NCBI GenBank assembly: GCA_947073895.1
Contig: CAMTNN010000121.1
Location: 1-5,210, forward strand
From: an uncultured cyanobacterium
GTDB lineage: Bacteria; Cyanobacteriota; Vampirovibrionia; Gastranaerophilales; Gastranaerophilaceae
DNA length: 5,210 nucleotides
Direction: 5' to 3'
Part shown: positions 1 to 5,210 of the stretch, one piece after another
How positions within the stretch are numbered: the first letter of the stretch is position 1
Layout of the letters: every line of letters begins with the position of its first letter
Program-made: the position numbers and the translations under genes
The notes under the pieces: generated by a model
Databases searched by the model: none
What the model was told of the DNA's origin: nothing
The model's input: only the letters and a program-made list of their open reading frames with translations

Positions 1-30
1 AGAATAACAATTGAGCAGAACTCAAAAGAA

Positions 31-61
31 ATAAAACAGAGGTCTTAAAGACCTCTTTTTT
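31..61. terminator. Bidirectional intrinsic terminator after pilO
   Basis: A perfect 7-bp inverted repeat, AGAGGTC (38-44) and GACCTCT (50-56), encloses the loop TTAAA. Pairing could extend to 9 bp with a one-base loop. On the plus strand it is followed by a T-run (56-61). On the minus strand it is followed by GTTTTATTTC (37-28). It can therefore end the minus-strand pil operon and also any plus-strand gene arriving from the left. The pilO stop codon (60-62) lies in the plus-side T-run, so the hairpin begins almost at once after translation ends. Seen directly; function is inferred from structure. Confidence 0.8.
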
Positions 62-686
62 ATTGTTCAAGATTTATATCTGTTTCAGCTGCCGGTTGTT
101 CCTCTTCTTGAGGTGTCGTATGAGCATAAAGTCTTAAGCTCATATTAGTAACCAGAATTGTTTTATCTTTATCGTAAGGTTTTATATCGATTTCATTAAT
201 TTTTACATAATAAGGATAACGATAAATATCTTCTACTAAGTTTCCAAGATTAACATAGTTTGAAACAAGCTCCATATCGACATCACAAACAAAGTAAATA
301 TCTCTTCCGTTTTGTACGAACTTATCTGTTTCAGGGTTATATGTGTAATCAATAGATTTAATCTTTACTGAATTAGAATGAATCATTTCAATTAAATCGC
401 TGTATAAAGTAAAGAACAATGTATCATTGCCTAAATCTGCATCAACCGGCGCATATATTTTCTTACCTGCGGTTTCAATAGCACCTTTTAATTGCTCTAA
501 TGTGCTTTCAACCTTCTTTTTCTTTGCAGCTTGAGCGGTTAATTCTTGTTTCTTTTGTTGAAGCATATTTTCTGAATTTGTACGTTCCTCAAGTTGTGGT
601 TGAATTAATTTAAGACCACCCAATACACAAACAAAAGCAACTATAGCAAAAAGTATTATGCCGTAATATTTTTTATATTTTTCCAT
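60..686 (-). CDS. pilO: PilO-like type IV pilus inner-membrane assembly protein
   Basis: A 208-residue bitopic inner-membrane protein. It has a short basic cytoplasmic start (MEKYKKYY), one membrane segment at about residues 9-28, a charged Lys/Glu/Gln-rich coiled coil at about 32-75, and a periplasmic alpha/beta region at about 85-190. That order and length (PilO is usually around 200 residues) match PilO, which pairs with PilN to form the platform linking the cytoplasmic ring to the outer parts of the pilus machine. The C-terminus (about 190-208) is a Pro/Glu/Gln-rich, probably disordered tail. The start is fixed by an in-frame TAA directly upstream (687-689) and an AAAGGA Shine-Dalgarno 9 nt before the ATG. 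It follows the pilM-pilN gene by 20 nt, so both share a transcript, and a terminator follows it. PilO is poorly conserved in sequence, so the call rests on architecture plus the upstream neighbour. A GspM-type type II secretion component is the main alternative. Confidence 0.75.
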   Translation of the reverse strand: MEKYKKYYGIILFAIVAFVCVLGGLKLIQPQLEERTNSENMLQQKKQELTAQAAKKKKVESTLEQLKGAIETAGKKIYAPVDADLGNDTLFFTLYSDLIEMIHSNSVKIKSIDYTYNPETDKFVQNGRDIYFVCDVDMELVSNYVNLGNLVEDIYRYPYYVKINEIDIKPYDKDKTILVTNMSLRLYAHTTPQEEEQPAAETDINLEQ

Positions 687-706
687 TTAACTTTGTCCTT
701 TTGTAA

Positions 707-2365
707 TTATTCACTAAGCTCAACATTAGGAAGTCCATCAGCTCCGGCGTTACCATTACCGTCTTTAGATGCTTTTGGTGAAGGCGCTTCTTCTGGAGCA
801 TCCGAAATTCTGAATTCATAGAAATCGGCATTCATAGATGTGATAATAGAATCAGTATCAAAACTTTCATCTTCAGCCAATTCTGTTAATTTTGATTTAG
901 TAGCCAATCCCAATTTCTGTAATTTAATTTCAGAAGCCGGATTGTAATCTTTAATGTTTCTAAAGAAGCTGTAAACACTTTCCAAGTTATCAGCTTGACC
1001 TTCTATTGTGATTTTTTCTCCAAAATTCAAATGAGTAAGCCATAATTTTTTAGGAATTTCGGTTCCTACAACAGTATAATATGTATAAATATTTTTATTG
1101 TGTTGTAGACCCAGTTTTATTTCTGTACCTTCATTAAAATTTTCTGCAGAAACATTTTTATTTTTTTCTAAGTATGCATTAATAGCAGCAATTTGAGCAT
1201 CCATTTTGCTTATTTCATCGTTGTTAATATTAACAATTGTTTTAAGCGGAACCAACATTGCCATTATTGCAATAATAGCGATTACTGCAAATACAGCGGA
1301 TGCTACTATCATAGACTGTAATGTCAAGTAGATTGTATGCCCACCAAGAACAATTTGTAGTGGCTGCTCATCTGCCCAAACACTTCCTAAAGAAGCATTG
1401 AATAAGTTCATTGGAGCAAGAGAATATTCTCCAAAATCTTTATTAATTGCTGCACCAATAACGTCAAGAGAAATCATTTTTGCTGCCTGATCTGTGATAT
1501 CAGGAGCGGTTTCTAAATAAGGTGCTTCTGCAAAAATATTATCATTGTGGTGAATAATTTGTCCGTTGTAAGTTAGTTTGCTTGCAAGAACTTCTGCATT
1601 GATTGCATTTGTTTTTGAAAGAACATATAATCTTTTTGACGGAACGTTTTTCAATATTGGTGTTACAGCAGAAATAACTGTTCCGTAATTTTCTGCATCA
1701 CCTAACACTTCACCGATTGCGATTTTTTCTTCAAAGCTGTCTGCATAACATTTGCCAAGCATTGAAAGAATTCTGCAAGTGTTGTTATCTACTATAAGTA
1801 ATACCCAGTTTGAATCTGCTGCAATATCTACTCTGTCATTATAAATTAATGCATTTAAAATAGAGTTTACAGATGTGTCGATTCCAACAACTGTGTAACC
1901 AAGAGATTTAATTTGCATACAAATTTCAATTAACATTACTTTTTGAGCTGCAGTGTATGCAATTTTATTGTTTTGAATTGTAGAAATAGGCAGTCTAACT
2001 GCACTTATAGAAGCTTCGTTGTTTTGGAAAATCGGATGATTAACTAATTCTTCTTCAAGCGTCATTTCCAATTGGGTTTCGTCAATACTTGCAGGATAAT
2101 CTGCAACTTTAAATAATATTGAAGGTATATTTAATACAATTTCTGAGCCTTTTGGTATAGCAAGTTCCATTAACAAATCTGCTAATGTTTCTTTGAAAAG
2201 GTCTAAATCTGCAACTTCTTTTCTCAGGTTGTCATAACCCAATTGTTTATTTCCATACTTAAGTACAGTCTTAGTTGCGAAGTCAATTTGCGCAACTTCT
2301 AATCCGAGTTCGGGACTAACGGATACCCCGACTACTAAGTTTTTATTAAAACGATTAAATGCCAT
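707..2365 (-). CDS. PilM-PilN fusion, type IV pilus assembly platform protein
   Basis: At 552 residues this is far longer than PilN (about 180-200) or PilM (about 350) alone. Residues 8-310 follow the PilM actin-like fold: an opening strand (LVVGVSVSPELGLEVAQI), a helix and segment at 97-113 in the place of PilM's EAEQYIPF region, KVMLIEICMQIKSLGYTVVG (142-161) like the PilM segment before its second subdomain, a strand at 187-205, and RLYVLSKTNAINAEVLASKL (245-264) like PilM's late 'LSGG' segment. APMNLF (317-322) resembles the INLLP peptide that starts PilN. A membrane segment (about 350-373), a short coiled coil (382-400) and a PilN-like periplasmic domain follow; IPKKLWLTHLNFGEKITIEG (437-456) is typical of PilN. 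The tail (519-552) is Pro/Gly/Asp-rich and probably disordered. The phosphate-binding DxG of PilM is absent (GVSVSPE), so ATP binding is doubtful. The start is supported by AGGAAG 10 nt upstream and an in-frame TAG at 2378-2380. It is the first gene of the operon with pilO. The fusion reading is inference from domain order. Confidence 0.72.
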   Translation of the reverse strand: MAFNRFNKNLVVGVSVSPELGLEVAQIDFATKTVLKYGNKQLGYDNLRKEVADLDLFKETLADLLMELAIPKGSEIVLNIPSILFKVADYPASIDETQLEMTLEEELVNHPIFQNNEASISAVRLPISTIQNNKIAYTAAQKVMLIEICMQIKSLGYTVVGIDTSVNSILNALIYNDRVDIAADSNWVLLIVDNNTCRILSMLGKCYADSFEEKIAIGEVLGDAENYGTVISAVTPILKNVPSKRLYVLSKTNAINAEVLASKLTYNGQIIHHNDNIFAEAPYLETAPDITDQAAKMISLDVIGAAINKDFGEYSLAPMNLFNASLGSVWADEQPLQIVLGGHTIYLTLQSMIVASAVFAVIAIIAIMAMLVPLKTIVNINNDEISKMDAQIAAINAYLEKNKNVSAENFNEGTEIKLGLQHNKNIYTYYTVVGTEIPKKLWLTHLNFGEKITIEGQADNLESVYSFFRNIKDYNPASEIKLQKLGLATKSKLTELAEDESFDTDSIITSMNADFYEFRISDAPEEAPSPKASKDGNGNAGADGLPNVELSE

Positions 2366-2430
2366 GCTTATTTCTTCCTATTTTTTTTTATTGTACAATA
2401 AGACTCAAAATTTGTACACAGGTATTATAA
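2366..2430. promoter_or_regulatory. Divergent pil / nadA intergenic promoter region
   Basis: These 65 bp must hold the start signals of both units. For the minus strand a plausible promoter is -35 TGTACA (2418-2413), a 17-bp spacer and -10 TACAAT (2395-2390), placing transcription start near 2383, shortly before the AGGAAG ribosome site of pilMN. A perfect TATAAT also reads on the minus strand at 2429-2424, but its -35 position is poor. For nadA no good -35/-10 pair is visible; TATTAT (2423-2428) abuts the start codon and could only serve a leaderless transcript. A T-run lies at 2381-2389. The region is too short for a riboswitch. Positions are seen; promoter function is inferred. Confidence 0.45.
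2391..2418. repeat. Two TTGTACA boxes 21 bp apart
   Basis: TTGTACAA at 2391-2398 is a perfect 8-bp palindrome. TTGTACA recurs at 2412-2418 (followed by CA, so only the first seven bases repeat). The start-to-start distance is 21 bp, two turns of B-DNA, which would place two bound dimers on the same face. The boxes cover the proposed pil promoter (-10 and -35), so a protein bound here could repress pil and also affect nadA. No known regulator is assigned; in AT-rich DNA the repeat may be chance. Confidence 0.35.
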
Positions 2431-3339
2431 ATGAAAAACACAATAGAGAGAATTAAGAAACTAAAAACAGAGAAGAACGCGATAATACTGGCACACAGCT
2501 ATCAAAATATCGAAATTGATGAGGTGGCTGACTATGTTGGTGATTCGCTGTATTTAAGCAGAAAAGCGCAAGAAACAGATGCTAAAATTATTGTTTTTGC
2601 TGGCGTTTATTTTATGGCGCAAACCGCAAAAACAATATCTCCGGATAAAAAGGTACTTTTGCCAAATATTAACGCAGGCTGCTTAATGGCGGACATGATA
2701 GACCTACACCAAATGGAGGATTTTAAGAAACAGCATCCGAACATCCCGACTGTATGTTATATTAATTCAACAGCAGAGGTTAAATCTAAGTGTGATATTT
2801 GTTGTACAAGTTCAAATGCACTTAAAATTGTAGAAAGCTTAAATGCACCTAAGGTTCTGTTTGTTCCGGATGCAAATCTTGGGAAATGGGTTGAATCAAA
2901 GCTTGACGGTGTGGAAGTTATAACTTATCAGGGACACTGCCCTATACATAATAATGTTAATGTAGATGATATTATCAGCGCGCGCAAAAAGCATCCAAAT
3001 GCGAAAATCTTGATTCATCCTGAATGTAAACCGGAAGTTAGTGACCTAGGTGATTATGTCGGAAGTACAAGCGGTATTATTAATTATGTTAAAAACAGCT
3101 CTCATGATAAATTTGTTATTGTAACAGAAAAAGGTGTGGTAGAAAGGTTAAGAAGGGATTATCCTAATAAAGAGTTTGTTCTTATATCTGATAATATGCT
3201 TTGTGAAAGCATGAAACTTACAACGCTTGATGAAATCTTATATTGCTTAGAAAACGAAACTAATGAAATAACTTTAGATGAAAATATTCGTCAACTAAGC
3301 TCAAAATGTATTGAAAGAATGTTAGAGGTATCTGCATAA
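2431..3339 (+). CDS. nadA: Quinolinate synthase NadA
   Basis: Cytoplasmic [4Fe-4S] enzyme that condenses iminoaspartate (from NadB) with dihydroxyacetone phosphate to give quinolinate, the second step of de novo NAD synthesis. The 302 residues match the short NadA type in length. The three cluster cysteines expected for the family are present at C84 (NAGCLMADM), C170 (GHCPIHN) and C258 (NMLCESMKL), near the family's usual spacing. Other family motifs are ILAHSYQ (19-25), GDSLYLSR (37-44), SAEVKSKCDICCTSSNA-type segment (113-130), HPEC (196-199), GSTSG (211-215) and TEKGVVERL (232-240). The start is fixed by an in-frame TAA immediately before the ATG, with a weak ACAGG ribosome site 8 nt upstream. 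It heads the plus-strand unit, and its stop codon overlaps the rlmB start. nadB and nadC are not in the window. The common AHNYQ/AHYYQ motif is AHSYQ here, a minor variation. Confidence 0.97.
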   Translation: MKNTIERIKKLKTEKNAIILAHSYQNIEIDEVADYVGDSLYLSRKAQETDAKIIVFAGVYFMAQTAKTISPDKKVLLPNINAGCLMADMIDLHQMEDFKKQHPNIPTVCYINSTAEVKSKCDICCTSSNALKIVESLNAPKVLFVPDANLGKWVESKLDGVEVITYQGHCPIHNNVNVDDIISARKKHPNAKILIHPECKPEVSDLGDYVGSTSGIINYVKNSSHDKFVIVTEKGVVERLRRDYPNKEFVLISDNMLCESMKLTTLDEILYCLENETNEITLDENIRQLSSKCIERMLEVSA

Positions 3340-4097
3340 TGGAAGAGACTTTTATTTATGGCAAAAACGCTGTAATCGAAGCGTTGGAAAGTGGTAATCG
3401 CGAGTTTAATAGAATACTTATCTCTAATACTTCACGCTCAGATGAAAAGATTGAAAAAATAAAAGAGCTAGCTAAAAAAAACGGGATTGTATTTCAATTT
3501 GTAGGTAAAGAAAAACTTAATCAGATAGCACAAGAAGCGCGCCATCAAGGCGTAATTGCTCAGATTGCACCTGTTAAATATGAGGATTTGGATGATTTTA
3601 TACAGAAACATTCTGATAAATTAGCTTCTGTTGTTATTTTAGATGGTGTTGAGGATTCACATAACCTTGGTGCAATTATTCGTTCAGCAGTTTGTGCCGG
3701 AGTTGATGGTATAATTTTGCCTTCAAGAAGAGGGGTTCTTGTTAATTCTACTGTCGAAAAAACCAGTGCAGGTGCGGTAAATCACATTTCTATAATAAAA
3801 GTAAATAGTATTGTCGGAGCTGTTCAAAGGTTAAAAGAAAACAACTATTGGGTAATTGCATCAGATCATCATGCTGATGATAATTATTTTGATATTGATT
3901 ACACAGATATGAATTTTGCGCTTATAATGGGAGCAGAGCATGCAGGGATTTCAAAATCGTTATTGAAGCTTGCTGATTTTAAAGTTAAAATACCTATGTT
4001 AACAAATTTTAATTCTTTAAATGTTTCAAACGCTGCTGCTATAATATTGTTTGAAAGCGTTAAACAGAGGAGCAAAAATGGTAAAACAAAAAGATAA
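3339..4097 (+). CDS. rlmB: 23S rRNA 2'-O-ribose methyltransferase, RlmB/TrmH (SpoU) family
   Basis: A SPOUT-class methyltransferase that uses S-adenosylmethionine to methylate a ribose 2'-OH; E. coli RlmB modifies G2251 in the 23S rRNA peptidyl-transferase region. Residues 1-80 form the small L30e-like RNA-binding domain, with the typical opening IYGKNAVIEAL (6-16) and HQGVIAQIAP (69-78). Residues 95-245 form the knotted catalytic domain with all three SpoU motifs: motif 1 DGVEDSHNLGAIIRSA (102-117, N109 and R115), motif 2 ALIMGAEHAGIS (194-205, E200) and motif 3 IPMLTNFNSLNVSNAAAI (218-235). At 252 residues it is close to E. coli RlmB (243). The ATG overlaps the nadA stop by one base (TAATG) and an AGAGG ribosome site lies inside the end of nadA, indicating translational coupling. 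The exact target nucleotide cannot be told from sequence; other SpoU members act on tRNA, but the N-terminal domain favours the rRNA group. Confidence 0.93.
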   Translation: MEETFIYGKNAVIEALESGNREFNRILISNTSRSDEKIEKIKELAKKNGIVFQFVGKEKLNQIAQEARHQGVIAQIAPVKYEDLDDFIQKHSDKLASVVILDGVEDSHNLGAIIRSAVCAGVDGIILPSRRGVLVNSTVEKTSAGAVNHISIIKVNSIVGAVQRLKENNYWVIASDHHADDNYFDIDYTDMNFALIMGAEHAGISKSLLKLADFKVKIPMLTNFNSLNVSNAAAIILFESVKQRSKNGKTKR

Positions 4098-4329
4098 ACT
4101 AAATATTATGGTTGATGATATTTCGGATGAAGGAGTTGACTTTCATAGTATTGAACCTGTTGATAATTTAGATGATGAAGAAAATATTTCGATTGAAGAA
4201 CCTAAAACACAGGAAAGTTTAAACTCAGTTAATTCTGATGACTCTGTTAGGATTTATCTACAACAAATCGGTAAAATCCCGCTTCTTTCAGCAGAAGAAG
4301 AACTTGAAGTTGCAAAGAAAATTTATGGA
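4078..4329 (+). other. rpoD: Sigma factor segment: 5' part of a primary (RpoD/SigA-type) sigma gene, truncated
   Basis: Residues 2-53 are an acidic, low-complexity leader rich in Asp, Glu, Asn and Ser, as is common in region 1.1 or the variable N-terminus of primary sigma factors. Residues 54-82 are sigma region 1.2: DDSVRIYLQQIGKIPLL (54-70) followed by SAEEELEVAKKI (71-82), very close to the family pattern 'DPVRMYLKEIG..PLL..EEE.ELAK.I'. In intact proteins this is followed within about 20-30 residues by the NLRLVVSIAKKY start of region 2; no such sequence appears before the window end. An intact protein would be the RNA polymerase specificity subunit. Its place behind rlmB, with a 20-nt overlap, looks like genuine operon structure, so the left side of the join probably belongs to the same genome as nadA and rlmB. 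A closely related group 2 sigma factor cannot be excluded. Confidence 0.85.
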
Positions 4330-5210
4330 GCAAGCAATGTTGAATATTCAGAAGAAGCAGAAAAACAAGCAAAATCCAATATAGCATCATATTATAACCA
4401 AATGGCAATAAATGTTTTGTCAGGACTAATTTCAATTGGATTAGGAATAGCAAAACACAGCATTTTAGCAGTGATTATAGGGCTTTGGTGGGCATTTGTT
4501 CCATTTGTAATGTGGTATATTAGTAAAGAGAAAAATAAGAATTTAGCAATTGATAATTTAAGTAATGAAGACAAGCAATATATAAGAGAAATAGGTAAGA
4601 AAACTTGGGATTTCTTTGAAACTTATTTAACAAAAGAAAACAATTTTTTAATACCAGATAATTATCAGGAAGACAGAAAAGAAAAAGTAGTTCCGCGAAC
4701 GTCTTCCACAAATATTGGTTTATCAATGCTTGCAGTAATATCAGCATATGATTTACAATATATAAAAAAGGAAAAAGCATATGAATTATTAGGAAATATA
4801 ATCTATTCGGTAGATAGTCTACCAAAATGGAATGGACATTTATATAACTGGTATCAGATAAGGACAAAAGAGCCATTAATACCTAGGTATATTTCAACAG
4901 TAGATAGTGGAAATTTTGTTGGATATTTGTATGTTGTAAAAACTTTTTTAGAAGAAGCAGGAGAGGATGAATTAGTAGAAATAGTTGATAGACTAATTGA
5001 AAATACAGATTTTTCTGTTCTATACAGTTATGAACAGCAAATATTTTCAATTGGGTTTAATATAGAAGAAAATAAATTGACAGATTCGTATTATGATTTA
5101 TTGGCATCTGAGGCAAGACAAGCAAGTTTAGTTGCAATAGCTAAAAAAGATGTTTCACCAAAACATTGGTATAATTTGAGTAGAACATTAACTACTTTAG
5201 ATGGATATAA
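4078..5210 (+). CDS. Chimeric ORF: sigma factor N-terminus joined in frame to glucan synthase fragment (runs off window end)
   Basis: One uninterrupted frame of 377 codons plus two bases, without a stop before the window ends. The ATG overlaps the last 20 nt of rlmB and has a strong AGAGGAG ribosome site (4066-4072) five bases upstream, so the start is well supported. Residues 1 to about 83 are a primary sigma factor N-terminus ending in region 1.2. From about residue 89 onward the protein is a membrane-plus-glycoamylase-like portion of a cyclic beta-1,2-glucan synthase-type enzyme. Sigma regions 2, 3 and 4, needed for core binding and promoter recognition, are missing, and the glucan synthase part lacks its N-terminal glycosyltransferase. 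Neither half would work as written. The most economical reading is an assembly join of two unrelated genes within 4321-4350; recombination in the organism is the alternative. The two halves are listed separately below. Confidence 0.8.
   Translation, partial: MVKQKDKLNIMVDDISDEGVDFHSIEPVDNLDDEENISIEEPKTQESLNSVNSDDSVRIYLQQIGKIPLLSAEEELEVAKKIYGASNVEYSEEAEKQAKSNIASYYNQMAINVLSGLISIGLGIAKHSILAVIIGLWWAFVPFVMWYISKEKNKNLAIDNLSNEDKQYIREIGKKTWDFFETYLTKENNFLIPDNYQEDRKEKVVPRTSSTNIGLSMLAVISAYDLQYIKKEKAYELLGNIIYSVDSLPKWNGHLYNWYQIRTKEPLIPRYISTVDSGNFVGYLYVVKTFLEEAGEDELVEIVDRLIENTDFSVLYSYEQQIFSIGFNIEENKLTDSYYDLLASEARQASLVAIAKKDVSPKHWYNLSRTLTTLDGY
4330..5210 (+). other. Internal fragment of cyclic beta-1,2-glucan synthase-like (NdvB-type) protein, glycoamylase-like domain
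   Basis: Residue numbers follow the whole ORF. Two hydrophobic segments (about 111-125 and 128-147) end in FVPFVMWYIS (140-149). LSNEDKQYIREIGKKTWDFF (161-180) and NNFLIPDNYQED (188-199) follow, then RTSSTNIGLSML (207-218), WNGHLYNWY (251-259), STVDSGNFVGYL (273-284), IFSIGFN (322-328) and SYYDLLASEARQAS (337-350). This series is characteristic of the glycoamylase-like domain in the middle of large NdvB/cyclic glucan synthases, which in family members lies between a membrane glycosyltransferase domain and GH94 phosphorylase-like domains. Full family members usually exceed 2,000 residues, so this is an internal slice missing both ends. Codon use is A-ending: 14 of 15 Ala codons from 4381 on are GCA and 9 of 13 Gly codons GGA, whereas rlmB mixes GCT, GCG, GCA and uses much GGT. 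This fits, but does not prove, an origin in another genome such as a clostridial one. Confidence 0.8.

Noticed and set aside
1..48. Possible C-terminal end of a plus-strand gene (frame 1 is open from base 1 to TAA at 46-48)
   Set aside because: Only 15 codons, with the stop inside the terminator stem and no recognisable motif; the other plus frames stop at 5-7 and 12-14. Not enough to call a gene.
1409..1411. Internal ATG (Met319) as a separate PilN start inside the fusion gene
   Set aside because: The only GGAG upstream lies about 17 nt away, too far for a normal ribosome site, and the frame is continuous with the PilM-like domain. Separate expression of PilN is not supported.
2366..2430. 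NAD-responsive riboswitch upstream of nadA
   Set aside because: The gap is only 65 bp including both start signals, with no stem-loop large enough for a known riboswitch class.
3867..3883. Inverted repeat ATCATC-ATGCT-GATGAT inside rlmB
   Set aside because: Short, within a conserved reading frame (His/Asp-rich stretch), with no T-run; likely a by-product of GAT/CAT codons.
4330..4530. Novel membrane-anchored anti-sigma or sigma-like regulator
   Set aside because: The hydrophobic segments are followed by a full set of glycoamylase-like motifs of NdvB-type glucan synthases, so they are better explained as part of that enzyme than as a regulatory anchor.
4247..4876. Three overlapping minus-strand ORFs (4247-4453, 4392-4574, 4520-4876)
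   Set aside because: They are antisense to a continuous plus-strand frame with clear protein-family motifs. Their Leu/Phe/Tyr-rich translations are what the reverse complement of A-rich coding DNA gives, and no family motifs are visible in them.

Overview
The window is AT-rich bacterial DNA with tightly packed genes and two divergent transcription units. The left half (minus strand) holds type IV pilus inner-membrane assembly genes: pilO and, upstream of it in the transcript, a gene that looks like a natural PilM-PilN fusion. The right half (plus strand) holds nadA, an rlmB/TrmH-family 23S rRNA methyltransferase gene, and the start of a primary (RpoD/SigA-type) sigma factor gene. A type IV pilus/type II secretion-like platform beside nadA-rlmB-rpoD, in very AT-rich DNA with canonical Shine-Dalgarno sites, would suit a gut member of the Vampirovibrionia/Melainabacteria (Gastranaerophilales). 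That assignment is inference from remembered family features; no search was run.

Layout: a hairpin with T-tracts on both sides (about 31-61) closes the pil unit right at the pilO stop codon. pilO (60-686, minus) and pilMN (707-2365, minus) are 20 nt apart, each with its own Shine-Dalgarno, and form one operon. A 65-bp divergent intergenic region (2366-2430) carries two TTGTACA boxes exactly 21 bp apart and a plausible promoter for the pil operon. nadA (2431-3339) and rlmB (3339-4097) overlap by 1 nt, and rlmB overlaps the next ORF (start 4078) by 20 nt, so the three are probably co-transcribed and translationally coupled.

The most striking feature is the last ORF, 4078 to the window end. Its first ~83 codons are a normal primary sigma factor N-terminus ending in region 1.2. 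At about 4321-4350 the protein changes, in frame, into an internal piece of a cyclic beta-1,2-glucan synthase-type (NdvB-like) membrane glycosyltransferase: two hydrophobic segments followed by a glycoamylase-like domain that runs off the end. Sigma regions 2 to 4 are absent. The likeliest explanation is a chimeric (mis-joined) metagenomic contig, possibly joining DNA from two gut bacteria; a true gene fusion is possible but biologically unlikely. Everything to the right of about 4350 should be treated as possibly foreign to the rest of the window.

Apart from that junction, the most interesting biology is the PilM-PilN fusion, whose PilM-like half appears to have lost the usual nucleotide-binding signature.
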